From: Bacteroidota bacterium
GTDB lineage: Bacteria > Bacteroidota > Bacteroidia > Chitinophagales > Saprospiraceae
Length of the DNA stretch: 64,000 nt
NCBI GenBank assembly: GCA_029572935.1
Contig: JAKQHM010000052.1
Span: forward strand, 1 to 64,000
Direction: 5' to 3'
The first letter of the stretch is position 1; each line of letters starts with the position of its first letter. Of this stretch, positions 48,379 to 57,837 are shown piece by piece. Below the pieces are notes generated by a model. The model was not told the DNA's origin, did not search any database, and was given only the letters and a program-made list of their open reading frames with translations. Position numbers and translations under genes: made by a program.

Positions 48379-50259
48379 GTGGCAATGTATGACATTTTGC
48401 AACTGAACGATATGCTTGTGACTGAACTCAAGGATATCGCGGAAAAGCTCGGAATCACAAACGCAAAAAAGCTCACCAAGCAGGACCTGGTTTATAAAAT
48501 TCTGGACCAACAGGCCTTGCTCGGAAGCAAAAAGGCCACTGAAGAAGCGGCCCAATCCGGCACGGAAGGTCAGACCGAACCCAGGACACCGGGATACGAA
48601 ATCATAGAAGACGAAAGAAATATCCGCAACCGCAGAAGGCGGGTGCCCAATGAGCCGGATTCTCCTGCGCGAGTTCCCAAAACCCGAACCGCAAACAAAA
48701 CCCAGGAAGAATCTCCTGAAGTGCAGGCAGAAGAGAAAACAGAGGTACCCGTAGCTCCCCGTGAAAAACCTCCGGTGGAAGAGCTGGAGCGTTTGAGGCC
48801 CATCAAAGCGATCAAACCAAGGCCTGAGAAAATACCGGTTCAGGATACTAAACAGGGAAATGAGACAAGCGGAACTGAGGAAAATGCCCAGGAATCAGAA
48901 AATGTCGACAGACCCCTGAGAGTAGATCGTCCGGAAAGAAAAGAGAGGACAGACCGTCCTGAAAACGGCGACAGAGGTGGCTTTCAGAATCGCAGAAGAC
49001 CCGGCCGTGATGAAAATACCCGTTTTCAGCGGGATCCTCAAAATTCAGAGCTGCCAGAGTCTGCGGGATCAGAGACCGGGTCAGACACTCCCTCCGAGGA
49101 GGAGATCGTTCCCCAACCTCCTGCATTCATCGTTGAGTTGGAAGGCGTTGTGGAAGGACAAGGCGTTCTCGAATTAATGTCTGAAGGGTATGGTTTTTTA
49201 AGAAGTTCAGATTACAATTACCTTTCCTCTCCGGATGATGTGTACGTTTCTCCCAGTCAGATCAAACTCTTCGGTATCAAGACCGGGGATACTATATTGG
49301 GTGCGGTGAGGCCCCCCAAGGAAGGAGAACGCTATTATGCGCTACTGAGGGTTTCGAGGATCAATGGTTTGGAACCCAAAATGATCCGCGACCGCGTACC
49401 TTTTGATTACCTGACCCCTCTTTTCCCAAATGAAAAATTCAAACTGACCACCTCTCCGACAGGTCGCGATTACGGCAACAGGATGATAGACCTGTTTACC
49501 CCGATCGGCAAAGGCCAGCGCGGACTGATCGTGGCACAGCCCAAGACCGGAAAGACCTTCCTGCTTAAGGATATCGCCAACGCCATCGCGGCTAACCATC
49601 CCGAATGCTACCTCATCGTCCTGCTCGTGGATGAAAGGCCTGAAGAGGTCACAGATATGAAGCGCAGCGTAAAAGCCGAAGTCATTTCCTCCACCTTTGA
49701 CGAACCTGCCGACAACCATGTCAAGGTAGCCAATATCGTCCTGGAAAAAGCAAAGAGGATGGTAGAATGCGGTCACGATGTCGTGATCCTGCTGGACTCC
49801 ATCACCCGTCTGGCACGTGCATACAACACGGTAGCCCCCTCTTCAGGAAAAGTACTGTCCGGGGGTGTCGAGGCAAATGCCTTGCAAAAACCTAAAAAAT
49901 TCTTTGGTGCGGCCAGAAAAATTGAAAACGGAGGCTCCCTTACGATCCTGGCCACAGCTCTGATAGATACCGGATCAAAAATGGACGGTGTAATATTTGA
50001 AGAATTTAAAGGAACAGGAAACATGGAGTTACAGCTCGACCGGAGTTTGGCCAATAAGCGTCTTTATCCGGCCATTGACCTGACCAAGTCCAGTACGCGC
50101 CGCGAAGACCTGCTACAGGACGAGGCTACGGTCCAAAGGATGTTCGTCCTGCGCAATCACCTGGCCGATATGAAGCCGGAGGAAGCAGTAGAATTCATCA
50201 AAAAACACATGGTGGGAACCCAGCGCAACGAAGATTTCCTGATTTCCATGAACAGTTAA
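48379..50259 (+). CDS. rho: Transcription termination factor Rho with disordered insertion
   Basis: 626 residues against about 420 in E. coli. The N-terminal helical domain is ~1-50 ('[15 protein letters not shown]'). A ~200-residue insertion (~55-250) is rich in Arg, Glu, Pro, Asn and Gly ('[16 protein letters not shown]') and should be disordered. The cold-shock-like RNA-binding domain is ~252-325 ('[16 protein letters not shown]'), Walker A '[15 protein letters not shown]' and Walker B '[17 protein letters not shown]'. Large insertions are usual in Bacteroidota Rho; in Bacteroides thetaiotaomicron the insertion drives condensation of Rho. An in-frame ATG two codons later is an equally possible start. 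Confidence 0.96.
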   Translation: MAMYDILQLNDMLVTELKDIAEKLGITNAKKLTKQDLVYKILDQQALLGSKKATEEAAQSGTEGQTEPRTPGYEIIEDERNIRNRRRRVPNEPDSPARVPKTRTANKTQEESPEVQAEEKTEVPVAPREKPPVEELERLRPIKAIKPRPEKIPVQDTKQGNETSGTEENAQESENVDRPLRVDRPERKERTDRPENGDRGGFQNRRRPGRDENTRFQRDPQNSELPESAGSETGSDTPSEEEIVPQPPAFIVELEGVVEGQGVLELMSEGYGFLRSSDYNYLSSPDDVYVSPSQIKLFGIKTGDTILGAVRPPKEGERYYALLRVSRINGLEPKMIRDRVPFDYLTPLFPNEKFKLTTSPTGRDYGNRMIDLFTPIGKGQRGLIVAQPKTGKTFLLKDIANAIAANHPECYLIVLLVDERPEEVTDMKRSVKAEVISSTFDEPADNHVKVANIVLEKAKRMVECGHDVVILLDSITRLARAYNTVAPSSGKVLSGGVEANALQKPKKFFGAARKIENGGSLTILATALIDTGSKMDGVIFEEFKGTGNMELQLDRSLANKRLYPAIDLTKSSTRREDLLQDEATVQRMFVLRNHLADMKPEEAVEFIKKHMVGTQRNEDFLISMNS

Positions 50260-50272
50260 AAAAATATTTTAC

Positions 50273-50310
50273 GGATTGCAAAGGGAGTATTACCTTTGCA
50301 GTCCTTTTTA
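50273..50310 (+). terminator. Intrinsic terminator after rho, overlapping the rpmH -7 box
   Basis: GGATTGCAAAGG (50273-50284) pairs with CCTTTGCAGTCC (50293-50304), 12 pairs with one G-T, around an 8-nt loop, followed by TTTTTA. It begins 13 nt after the rho stop. Its right arm contains most of the TACCTTTG box assigned to rpmH. Confidence 0.7.
50291..50298 (+). promoter_or_regulatory. -7 box upstream of rpmH
   Basis: TACCTTTG matches TAnnTTTG and lies 37 nt before the rpmH ATG. It sits in the loop and right arm of the rho terminator hairpin, so the two functions may compete. Confidence 0.55.
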
Positions 50311-50335
50311 TAAAGGGGCATAAATTTTTAGAGTC

Positions 50336-50491
50336 ATGAAACGCACATTTCAGCCTTCCAGAAGAAAAAGAGCGAACAAGCACGGTTTTCGCAGCCGTAT
50401 GAAAAGCAAAAACGGACGACGCGTGCTGGCACGCAGAAGGGGCCGTGGCCGTATGAAACTGACGGTTTCTGACGAGAGCAGGTTGAAATAA
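50336..50491 (+). CDS. rpmH: 50S ribosomal protein L34
   Basis: 51 residues, very basic. It begins '[19 protein letters not shown]' and continues '[20 protein letters not shown]', which is the L34 signature over its whole length. It is a protein of the large ribosomal subunit and lies next to rnpA in the classical rpmH-rnpA order. Confidence 0.97.
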   Translation: MKRTFQPSRRKRANKHGFRSRMKSKNGRRVLARRRGRGRMKLTVSDESRLK

Positions 50492-50509
50492 GCCGTTGAA
50501 GCGCTGGAT

Positions 50510-50902
50510 GTGATTTCAGATGAATCATTTCCGCTCCATTTCAGACTCAAGTCCCAAAAGCTGATTGGTCAGCTATTTAAAAGTTCGCAGAGCGCCTTTT
50601 CTTTTCCCTTATTACTAAAGTACATTGAATTACCTGACGAACCGGGTGTTCAGCGCCTTGCTGTAGGTTTTTCTGTACCCAAGAAGTCTTTTCGGACAGC
50701 TGTGAAGCGCAACCGGATCAAGAGACTGATGCGGGAAGCCTTTCGCAAACAGAGAAGTGAATGGCTGGGTCCCTGTGAGGAAGGATCCGGATGGGCTATG
50801 ATGTGGATCTGCGTATCAGATCAGGAGCCGGAATACGAGCAGGTGCATCAGGCAGTCCGGAAGTGCCTTAGGAAACTTATAGCAGCCAGGACTCCGGGTT
50901 GA
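50510..50902 (+). CDS. rnpA: Ribonuclease P protein component
   Basis: 130 residues. It assists the RNase P RNA in tRNA 5' maturation. The RNR motif region 'AVKRNRIKRLMREAFRKQ' and the upstream 'LAVGFSVPKKSFRTA' are diagnostic. The start is a GTG at 50510; the frame is closed upstream by the rpmH stop and no in-frame ATG precedes the conserved core. It lies 18 nt after rpmH. Confidence 0.93.
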   Translation: MISDESFPLHFRLKSQKLIGQLFKSSQSAFSFPLLLKYIELPDEPGVQRLAVGFSVPKKSFRTAVKRNRIKRLMREAFRKQRSEWLGPCEEGSGWAMMWICVSDQEPEYEQVHQAVRKCLRKLIAARTPG

Positions 50903-50996
50903 TCGCAAAGGGCAAATGCAGATGAATATCCCATCATTCTCTGTTGAAAAAGGGGAAAGGGAACCTGTGAAGTTCTTCTTTAAAGATGATCGGGAG

Positions 50997-51024
50997 AACC
51001 GGAAGTCGGGACTTTTTTCCGGTT
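50997..51024. terminator. Hairpin terminator between convergent rnpA and the transglycosylase gene
   Basis: AACCGGAA (50997-51004) pairs with TTCCGGTT (51017-51024). Nested inside is AAGT-CGGG-ACTT followed by TTTT. It lies between two 3' ends and may serve either direction. Confidence 0.6.
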
Positions 51025-51033
51025 AATGGATGA

Positions 51034-52314
51034 TCAACGCTTGACCAAAAGCAGGGTTCCTTTCTTCAATTCTACCCTGGATGGATCGATTTCATTCCAG
51101 CGCATCAGGTCTTCCACCTGTACCTGGTCGTACAGGGAGGCTATGTCAGAAAGACTCTCCCTTGATTTCACGATGTGGTAAATGTAGTCTTTGGAAGATT
51201 CTGCCTGGAGGGCCGGTTTTTCTTCAATCCTGGTGTAACTGCCTGGATCATAGGCCACGGGTTCTACCGGAATCTCTTCGATATCCTGTGGTTGGGGTTG
51301 AATGGGCCGGGTAAAGCTGATCAAATCAATGACCCCTCCCGGTAAAAGCTGAATTTCGGTTTGTTCTTCTCCATGGTGGGGAGAAGGCAGCTTGCTGTAA
51401 TAATCCACAAATTCAATGGCCAGACTATCAGGCAATGTGATGTAGTGTCCTTTTTCAGAGCGGGGTATGATGGCCCTTCGGTAGGCAGGATTGAAGGACC
51501 GGAATAATAATTTGTCCATGCCGGTTGCCTTGGCCATTTTATCGATATTGACCTCTTTGTCGATCCGGATGAAGGTGAGCAAACCATAACTGCCAGGTTC
51601 TTCTTCTGCCTGAAGGTTGTGAACATCTGCGTAGCGGATCATGTAGCTCAGCCCAATATAGGCAGGAACAAAGAGCTGCGTTTGACGCGGAAGGAGTTTT
51701 CGCACCTCCCAAAAGTCGCGGGAGCCAGCTTTTTGCATCGCATCCAGGACTTTATTTTCGCCGCAGTTGTAGGCGGCCAGTGCCAGAGACCAGTCTCCAA
51801 ATATCTGGAATAAAGACTGCAGGTAGGATGCTGCAGCCTGGGTTGCCCGAACTGGATCGAAGCGCTGATCGACTTTTTCGTCTACTTTCAGTCCCCGGAT
51901 GCGGGCTGTGGCAGGCATGAGTTGCCAGAGACCACCTGCTCCTACTCCGGATCGGGCAGAAGGGTTGAGTCCCGACTCGATAGCTGCCAGGTATTTTAAT
52001 TCCGCAGGAAGCTGATTTTCCTGAAGGGTTTTTTCAATGAGAGGGAAATAAAGCTCCTTGCGGTGCAGGATCCTTCTGCTGAATGTTCTGTCAGAAAGAA
52101 TAAAACGTTTGACCTGGTCCAAAACATCCTGATCCAGAGCTACCTCGACTATGGAATACATGGTCTTTAGCCTGTCCATGATATCCTCTTCTGAGTAGTT
52201 GGAGACGATTCTGTCCCTCAGATCTCTGGCGAAGTCAATTCCCAGGACGGCCGCCGCCCGGGCCTTGAGACCACCCAAAAACAGGCATAATACTATAAGA
52301 AATCGATACGTCAT
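51034..52314 (-). CDS. MltD-like lytic transglycosylase with LysM
   Basis: 426 residues. An N-terminal signal or anchor is followed by a transglycosylase (SLT) domain (~95-225) with catalytic Glu113 in 'LAAIESGLNPSARSG', then 'GAGGLWQLMPATARI' and 'LALAAYNCGENKV'. A C-terminal LysM repeat (~378-425, 'YHIVKSRESLSDIASLYDQ') binds peptidoglycan. The enzyme cleaves glycan strands with formation of anhydro-MurNAc. The start is the ATG at 52314, ~90 nt after a -7 box. Confidence 0.93.
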   Translation of the reverse strand: MTYRFLIVLCLFLGGLKARAAAVLGIDFARDLRDRIVSNYSEEDIMDRLKTMYSIVEVALDQDVLDQVKRFILSDRTFSRRILHRKELYFPLIEKTLQENQLPAELKYLAAIESGLNPSARSGVGAGGLWQLMPATARIRGLKVDEKVDQRFDPVRATQAAASYLQSLFQIFGDWSLALAAYNCGENKVLDAMQKAGSRDFWEVRKLLPRQTQLFVPAYIGLSYMIRYADVHNLQAEEEPGSYGLLTFIRIDKEVNIDKMAKATGMDKLLFRSFNPAYRRAIIPRSEKGHYITLPDSLAIEFVDYYSKLPSPHHGEEQTEIQLLPGGVIDLISFTRPIQPQPQDIEEIPVEPVAYDPGSYTRIEEKPALQAESSKDYIYHIVKSRESLSDIASLYDQVQVEDLMRWNEIDPSRVELKKGTLLLVKR

Positions 52315-52520
52315 GGTCGTTCAGAGGGTCTAATATAATACTTATTAATAAACTTTGGCTCCGGAAATGATAATAATTGAACCGGAGCAAGCGGTTATGG
52401 AACGACAAAGTTAGGTATGATGTTTTAGAATAAAATGTTAATGATCACAATATGGCGTTAATATATATTAGAAAATATTGTAATATGTAATTTAATTGAC
52501 TTTTTGATAATTGGGAAAGA
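52315..52520. promoter_or_regulatory. Upstream region of the transglycosylase gene
   Basis: AT-rich, no gene. On the reverse strand TAACTTTG (52406-52413) matches the TAnnTTTG -7 box. Between it and the gene lies an inverted repeat, GCTCCGG (52358-52364) with CCGGAGC (52382-52388), which would fold in the mRNA leader. Nothing else is seen before the repeat array. Confidence 0.5.
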
Positions 52521-52785
52521 GGCTCATGGCGAATAGCATATGGCTTGGTATATGGATTAAGCCTAGGCTTAGGCATTCGCTTTTAGCTTTAAGCCATAAG
52601 CATATTCTACAGGCTCATGGCGAATAGCATATGGCTTGGTATATAGCTTAAGCCTAGGCTTAGGCATTCGCTTTTAGCTTTAAGCCATAAGCATATTCTA
52701 CAGGCTCATGGCGAATAGCATATGGCTTGGTATATGGCTTAAGCCTAGGCTTAGGCATTCGCTTTTAGCTATAAACCATTAGCTA
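52521..52785. repeat. Array 1: three tandem 91-bp repeats with palindromic core
   Basis: The 'GGCTCATGGCGAATAGC' mark recurs at 52521, 52612 and 52703 (period 91 bp); the third copy is incomplete. Each unit holds the palindrome TAAGCCTAGGCTTA and the motif GCTTAGGCATTCGCTTTT (52567, 52658, 52749), and its ends (AGCATATGGCTT and AAGCCATAAGCATA) are near-complementary. It lies between the transglycosylase 5' end and the gldH 3' end. The same core occurs inverted in array 2. Confidence 0.9.
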
Positions 52786-52856
52786 TTTGCTATAAGCTAT
52801 CATCCTTTTCTCCAGGATTGTGGACAAAGCTTAAGCAAATTGGGAATGGCCCCGTT

Positions 52857-53327
52857 TTATTCGCGGTGTTCCCGGATCTCCAGACGGATGGAATGGATCC
52901 CGGGCATGCTGTCGCGGCGGGAATACTGGGCCAGGGAAAGGCTGTATGAACCGGGAGAAGGAAAGGAAAGTTTCTCGCCTAATGATATAAATGCTGTGCA
53001 TTGATCTGAGCGGCAATTCCCATTGGGTTGACCATCGGGTTTAAGCAATTCCAGAGACAGGAGCTGCACCTGATCCGGTCCCTGGGGAAACCCCGTAGTG
53101 GCCTGGACATAAACGTTTTGATGCGATAGGTCGAGCGTGTGGTGCACGTTCAGCCAGAGATCGTACAACTTCTGGGTGTCGCGGATCTCCCAGTCAAACC
53201 GGGTACTATCCGCGTAGGTCCAGACCGATCCCGGGATGATTTTTTCCTCCGAGTAGAAGGGTCTATCACAGGAACTGACTACAAGCAGAAACAAAAGGAT
53301 CAAAAGCCTATACAAGCGATCACCCAT
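52857..53327 (-). CDS. gldH: Gliding motility lipoprotein GldH
   Basis: 156 residues. The signal peptide ends in the lipobox 'LVVSSC'. The mature part carries GldH-like features: '[21 protein letters not shown]'-type text at ~30-50, '[13 protein letters not shown]', '[13 protein letters not shown]' and a C-terminal '[13 protein letters not shown]'. GldH is an outer-membrane lipoprotein needed for gliding in Flavobacterium johnsoniae; its homologues in other Bacteroidota are less well understood. It overlaps dnaJ by 8 bp. Confidence 0.82.
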   Translation of the reverse strand: MGDRLYRLLILLFLLVVSSCDRPFYSEEKIIPGSVWTYADSTRFDWEIRDTQKLYDLWLNVHHTLDLSHQNVYVQATTGFPQGPDQVQLLSLELLKPDGQPNGNCRSDQCTAFISLGEKLSFPSPGSYSLSLAQYSRRDSMPGIHSIRLEIREHRE

Positions 53328-54486
53328 GGAAGAACTCTTTCATTCTTTCGAAAAAGCCCTTTTCCTCCACGCCTGGATGGGGCTGGAAGTTGGGCATCTG
53401 CCTCATCTTTTCGAGCATGGATTTTTCTTCCGAACTCAGGTTTTTGGGTGTCCAGATATTGACATGAATGAGCTGGTCTCCTTTTTCGTAGCTCTGCACG
53501 GAAGGTAAACCCAGTCCCTTGAGTCTGAAGATCTTGCCGCTTTGGGTACCCGGAGGAAGTTTGATTTTTACCGGGTTCGTCAGGGTAGGTACTTCAGCCT
53601 GATGTCCCAGAGCAGCGTCTGCAAAGTTGACATAGAGGTCATAGTGGATGTTCATGCCATCCCGTGAAAAAAGCTCATGCGGTTTTTGTTCGATGCTGAT
53701 CAGCAAATCGCCGGGTACTCCACCGTTGGCTCCGCTGTTGCCTTTGCCACGCATGGACAGCTGCATGTTATCCTCTACTCCTGCGGGGATCTGTATTTCG
53801 ATCGTTTCTTCTCCCATTTCGACACCGGTACCCCTGCAGGAAGCACAATTGTTGGAGATCTGCTGACCGCTGCCGTTGCAGGTAGGACAGGTGGTGGTCG
53901 TCTGCATCTGACCCAGGAAGGTACTCCGCACCTGGCGCACAAAACCACTGCCGTGACAGGTGCCGCAGGTCTTTACCGATTTGGCATCCTTGGCTCCAGA
54001 ACCGTTGCAGGTTTTGCAGCTGACCTGTTTTTTGACTTTGATCTTTTTGGTGATGCCCGTGGCGATCTCTTCCAGACTGAGCGCGACCTTGATGCGGATG
54101 TTGCTGCCTTTCTGACCTCCGCCGCCTCTGCCCCCGCGGGATCTTCCCCCAAAAAAGGACTCGAAGGGTCCGCCGCTGTCGCCAAAGATGTCGCCAAAGT
54201 GTTCGAAGATGTCGTCCATGGTCATGCCGCCCTGGCCGCCGTACCCGCCCGCCTGGGGATCGACTCCGGCGTGTCCGTAGCGATCGTAACGGGCCTTCTT
54301 ATCGGCATTGCTGAGGACCTCGTAGGCCTCGGCCGCCTCTTTGAATTTATCTTCTGCTGCTTTGTCTCCCGGATTTTTATCCGGATGGTATTGCATGGCC
54401 AGCTTGCGGTAAGCCTTTTTGATCGCCTCTTCGTTGGCGCTTTTGCTCACGCCCAGTACCTCGTAATAGTCTCTTTTAGTTGCCAT
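53320..54486 (-). CDS. dnaJ: Chaperone DnaJ
   Basis: 388 residues, Hsp40 co-chaperone of DnaK. The J domain has the HPD motif in '[19 protein letters not shown]' (residues ~27-45). It is followed by a Gly-rich linker, four zinc motifs ('CKTCNGSG', 'CGTCHGSG', 'CPTCNGSG', 'CASCRGTG') and the C-terminal substrate-binding domains. It follows grpE after 39 nt; dnaK is not in the window. Confidence 0.97.
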   Translation of the reverse strand: MATKRDYYEVLGVSKSANEEAIKKAYRKLAMQYHPDKNPGDKAAEDKFKEAAEAYEVLSNADKKARYDRYGHAGVDPQAGGYGGQGGMTMDDIFEHFGDIFGDSGGPFESFFGGRSRGGRGGGGQKGSNIRIKVALSLEEIATGITKKIKVKKQVSCKTCNGSGAKDAKSVKTCGTCHGSGFVRQVRSTFLGQMQTTTTCPTCNGSGQQISNNCASCRGTGVEMGEETIEIQIPAGVEDNMQLSMRGKGNSGANGGVPGDLLISIEQKPHELFSRDGMNIHYDLYVNFADAALGHQAEVPTLTNPVKIKLPPGTQSGKIFRLKGLGLPSVQSYEKGDQLIHVNIWTPKNLSSEEKSMLEKMRQMPNFQPHPGVEEKGFFERMKEFFHG

Positions 54487-54525
54487 GGGTCTGTCAGGGT
54501 GTTTTTTCCCGATTCTTTTGAATGA

Positions 54526-55104
54526 TTATTTGCCGACCACCACTTTTGCGAAGCGGAGCATCTTGTCGTGGATCCGGTAGCCTTTCTCTACGGTGTCCAG
54601 TACCTTTCCTTTCAGGTCCTCCGTGGGGGCAGGGATCTCGGTGATGGCTTCCTGTTCGTTGGGGTCAAATTCCTTGCCGGTGGTTTCTATGGCTTCTACG
54701 CCCCTGGATTTCAGTACGCCCATCAACTTGTTGTAGACAAGGCGGATGCCTTCAGGAAAGATATGGGGGTCATTCTGCTCCTCTGAAAGTCTGCGGGCCC
54801 TTTCCATGTCGTCCACGACCGGGAGGATGTCCTGCAGCAATTCCCGTGCTGCCGTATGGATGAGGTCGAGTTTTTCGCGGGTGGTCCGCCTTTTGTAGTT
54901 GTCGAATTCAGCGTAGAGCCGCAGGAATTTGTCCTTTTGCTCAGCCAGTTCGGCATTCAGTTTTGCCTTTTCATCTGCGTCGGACGAAGGTTTTATTTCC
55001 TCCTGCCCTTCCAGGGTCCCGGTCTGGGATTCGGTATGGGCCGATTTTGTCTCCTCGGGATCGACTGTCAGATTGATATCTTCATTGCTCATCATGCACC
55101 ACAA
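54526..55104 (-). CDS. grpE: Nucleotide exchange factor GrpE
   Basis: 192 residues. It drives ADP release from DnaK. An acidic N-terminal tail is followed by a long coiled coil (~45-95, 'LRLYAEFDNYKRRTTREK') and the C-terminal beta domain ('EFDPNEQEAITEIPAP', 'VLDTVEKGYRIHDKMLRFAKVVV'). The frame starts at 55104; starts at 55095 or 55092 (MMSNED, MSNED) are more likely by length. It is upstream of dnaJ in a heat-shock pair. Confidence 0.95.
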   Translation of the reverse strand: MWCMMSNEDINLTVDPEETKSAHTESQTGTLEGQEEIKPSSDADEKAKLNAELAEQKDKFLRLYAEFDNYKRRTTREKLDLIHTAARELLQDILPVVDDMERARRLSEEQNDPHIFPEGIRLVYNKLMGVLKSRGVEAIETTGKEFDPNEQEAITEIPAPTEDLKGKVLDTVEKGYRIHDKMLRFAKVVVGK

Positions 55105-55162
55105 ATTTGGATGTAATACAACGCATCAATATACTTGCCACTCTTGTTTTTCGGTCAAAATG

Positions 55163-55687
55163 TCAGTTTTTGACCGCATCTTTTGCCAGATAGTCGTCCA
55201 GTTCCTTGATATCGGGATTGGCCAGGATGATGCGGCCATCCGGGCCGATGAGGTATTTGGTGGGGATGCTTTTGATGCCATATAGTTTTGCCACCGGTCC
55301 GTCCATCATTTCCTGCTGGAGGATCTGCATCGGCCAGCGGAGCTGATCTTTTTCGATAGCAGCCCGGGCCGCTTCAGGGTCTCTGTCCAGCGCTACGCTG
55401 ATGAACCGAATGCCTTTGGCAGACTGAAAGACCTGGTTTTCATACCGCTGGTGCAACATGGAGAGAATGGGATTTTCTGCCCTGCAGGGACCGCACCAGC
55501 TGCCCCAGAAATCCAAAAGGACGTAGTAATCGCGGTGATCCTGCAGCCGGATGCTGTCTCCCTGCATGCCGGGAGCCGTAAAATCCGGAGCGGGCTGTCC
55601 GAACACCAGCATGGGTTTAAAATAGAAATAGCGCACCAGGAAGACCAGGAGTGCCAATGCCAATGCGAGGTAAAGCGCGTTTTTCAA
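55163..55687 (-). CDS. TlpA-family membrane-anchored thioredoxin-like protein
   Basis: 174 residues. An N-terminal membrane helix (~3-20) is followed by a TlpA/AhpC-TSA fold with the redox pair Cys65-Cys68 in 'DFWGSWCGPCRAENP' and the cis-Pro loop in 'GIKSIPTKYLIGPDG'. It would reduce disulfides in the periplasm; partners are unknown. It lies upstream of grpE on the same strand, 58 nt away. Array 2 starts about 90 nt upstream of it. Confidence 0.9.
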   Translation of the reverse strand: MKNALYLALALALLVFLVRYFYFKPMLVFGQPAPDFTAPGMQGDSIRLQDHRDYYVLLDFWGSWCGPCRAENPILSMLHQRYENQVFQSAKGIRFISVALDRDPEAARAAIEKDQLRWPMQILQQEMMDGPVAKLYGIKSIPTKYLIGPDGRIILANPDIKELDDYLAKDAVKN

Positions 55688-55777
55688 GTTTAAATTTTGA
55701 CTAACTAATGCTTAAAAACGGCAAAGGTTGAGCCCGGTCGGAATTCTCTCTATTGATGCACTATTTTATAGCAGATG

Positions 55778-56191
55778 GCTGAAAGCGAATGCCTAAGCTT
55801 AAGCCTAGGCCTAAGCCAATTTCCTCATGCTGATAGCTAAAAGCGAATGCCTAAGCTTAAGCCTAAGCCTAAGCCAATTTCCTCATGCTGATAGCTGAAA
55901 GCGAATGCCTAAGCTTAAGCCTAAGCCTAAGCCAATTTCCTCATCCTGATAGCTAAAAGAGAATATCAAATGCTTAAGCCTAGGCCTAAGCCAATTTCCT
56001 CATGTTGATAGCTAAAAGCGAATAGCCTAGGCCTAAGCCAATTTCCTCATGCTGATAGCTGAAAGCGAATGCCTAAGCTTAAGCCTAAGCCTAAGCCAAT
56101 TTCCTCATGCTGATAGCTAAAAGCGAATGCCTAAGCTTAAGCCTAGGCCTAGGCCTAAGCCTAAGCCAATTTCCTCATGCTGATAGCTCAT
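55778..56191. repeat. Array 2: seven tandem repeats of mostly 58 bp
   Basis: The 'GCTRAAAGCGAATGCC' mark starts units at 55778, 55836, 55894, 55952, 56011, 56058 and 56116, with the last unit ending near 56186. Unit lengths are 58, 58, 58, 59, 47, 58 and 70. The differences lie in the count of CCTAGG/CCTAAG hexamer-like blocks. Units share the motif AAAAGCGAATGCCTAAGC with array 1, in the opposite orientation. It fills most of the 629-bp gap between the T9SS gene and the TlpA-type gene. No spacers, so this is not a CRISPR. Confidence 0.9.
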
Positions 56192-56316
56192 GGCCAAAGG
56201 TTCACAGCTATCCACTTTTCGCTTCATCCAATTTAACAGATCCAACAATATACTCTGGTATTTTTCCTCACAAAATAGAATTTTAATTCTTTTACCATTT
56301 GAAATGATCTGGTGAT

Positions 56317-57753
56317 TTAAAGTTTCAAGAGTTTCATCGATATTGATTTTCCTTCTTTCAAAGTTAAATTTATCGTATAAAGGCCTGGATTCCAATCAGA
56401 AATCTGAATGTTCATATTTTCTGATAAGTTAATGTGTCGAACAAGTCCATTAGAATCCATGATTCTGCATTGAAGAATTTCGCTGGAAGGAATTCCATTT
56501 ATTTTAAATATATCAGAAGCAGGATTGGGGTGCAATTCTATTATTGGTTTATGAGTGTTCAGGTCATTGGTTGCAGTTATGATATTCCCGTCAGCATCAA
56601 ACTTCATCAACCAGGTTCTCAATCCACCTATATAAGTGTAACCCCAGGCAATATAACTTTTATCTGAAAGGCTTTTCATACCAGTCCAAAATGTATAGGT
56701 TCTGGGAGCACTGTTAGTAATGTTAAATATTTTATTCCAAACAATGGATTTATCATTTTTAATCCTGGTAATAAATACCTCATTTACAGCATCAAATCTT
56801 GCTGTTTTTTTGTAACTCCCTCCAATCAGCCAGCCGTCTTCAATTGGAATTAATGTGGAAATTTCAACACTTTGAATCGCGCCAAAATGAAAAGTGACAG
56901 AATCTAAAAGTGTTCCATGGACAGGATCCAGCCAGGCCATATAGCCTTTTTGTTTTCCCCCTCCAGAAGGAAAGGACCCATGAATAAGCAACTTATTTTC
57001 ATCATTCAATATTCCTTTTATTGTGCCATAAGCTGGTAAAAAATCCAATGAGGCAAGTTTTTGAGTAGAGGAAATGTGAAATAATTCATATGCAGAACTA
57101 TTGTCCTTTCTGGTAATTATATATCCTTCCGGACTGGCAATCAGAGGATCCAATTCAGGAACAGTTGATTTATTATTGTAGGGTAGTATATACTGATTTA
57201 AAAAATTAAGATCCCTGTCAAATCGGAAAATAGAAGTGCTGTCTGAATGAGTGAGGTAGGAATAACAGATAAGTTCTCCACCAGCTTCGACATATAGCGG
57301 TGTCATGTCCAAGGATGGGTCTGATGGATTCTTTAATTGAGTGACGGACTTATTTTGCATATTTATAATTAATGTTTTGGGGACTGGTCCTGATAAAGGA
57401 TAAGTTGTATCTCCAAAACTGGGAATAGCGATGCTATTCCAATTGAGTTTCTGAGTGCGTGTATGTGGGTATACCGATGCCGGACCAAAAGACCATGCGT
57501 TGAAGTAAAGGATCGAATCTGTAAATTTTTCAAGACATGGATCACCGTAATATGGAATGAGTCCTAGTGATCCATTGCCATTTATATCTGTATCAACACC
57601 ATAAATTGTGATTATTTCTCCCTGAAATTCAAAAAGTTCGTAAAGTACTTTTGGCTCGCCAAGGCTATCAATGCGAAAAAAAAGACATTGACTGGAAAGG
57701 CAATTTGAAAATGAAATGGACATTGCTATGAATTTAAGCAAAAGACTTTTCAT
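56317..57753 (-). CDS. T9SS-secreted protein with type A sorting domain
   Basis: 478 residues. A signal peptide opens the protein ('LLLKFIAMSISFSNCLSSQ'). The middle is rich in beta strands and may form a propeller-like or WD-like fold, but no family was recognised. The last ~75 residues are a T9SS type A sorting domain ('ELHPNPASDIFKI', 'LQCRIMDSNG', 'GLYTINLTLKEGKSISMKLLKL'). It should be exported and attached to or released from the surface. Base composition is more AT-rich than the upstream housekeeping genes. Confidence 0.82.
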   Translation of the reverse strand: MKSLLLKFIAMSISFSNCLSSQCLFFRIDSLGEPKVLYELFEFQGEIITIYGVDTDINGNGSLGLIPYYGDPCLEKFTDSILYFNAWSFGPASVYPHTRTQKLNWNSIAIPSFGDTTYPLSGPVPKTLIINMQNKSVTQLKNPSDPSLDMTPLYVEAGGELICYSYLTHSDSTSIFRFDRDLNFLNQYILPYNNKSTVPELDPLIASPEGYIITRKDNSSAYELFHISSTQKLASLDFLPAYGTIKGILNDENKLLIHGSFPSGGGKQKGYMAWLDPVHGTLLDSVTFHFGAIQSVEISTLIPIEDGWLIGGSYKKTARFDAVNEVFITRIKNDKSIVWNKIFNITNSAPRTYTFWTGMKSLSDKSYIAWGYTYIGGLRTWLMKFDADGNIITATNDLNTHKPIIELHPNPASDIFKINGIPSSEILQCRIMDSNGLVRHINLSENMNIQISDWNPGLYTINLTLKEGKSISMKLLKL

Positions 57754-57837
57754 CGGGATATTTTTTGTATTTTAATTAATTTTAGAGAGCTTACATTTGT
57801 TTTATTCAGATATAAGCTCCCCACAATTCGATATTTT

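Noticed and set aside
55778-56191. Possible CRISPR array
   Set aside because: Units are directly abutting and similar over their whole length, with no unique spacers, and no cas gene is present.
56117-56395. 92-codon reverse frame ending in a Leu-Gly repeat
   Set aside because: Its Gly-Leu tail is translation of the array 2 repeats, and its front overlaps the T9SS gene out of frame. No family resemblance; treated as a shadow.
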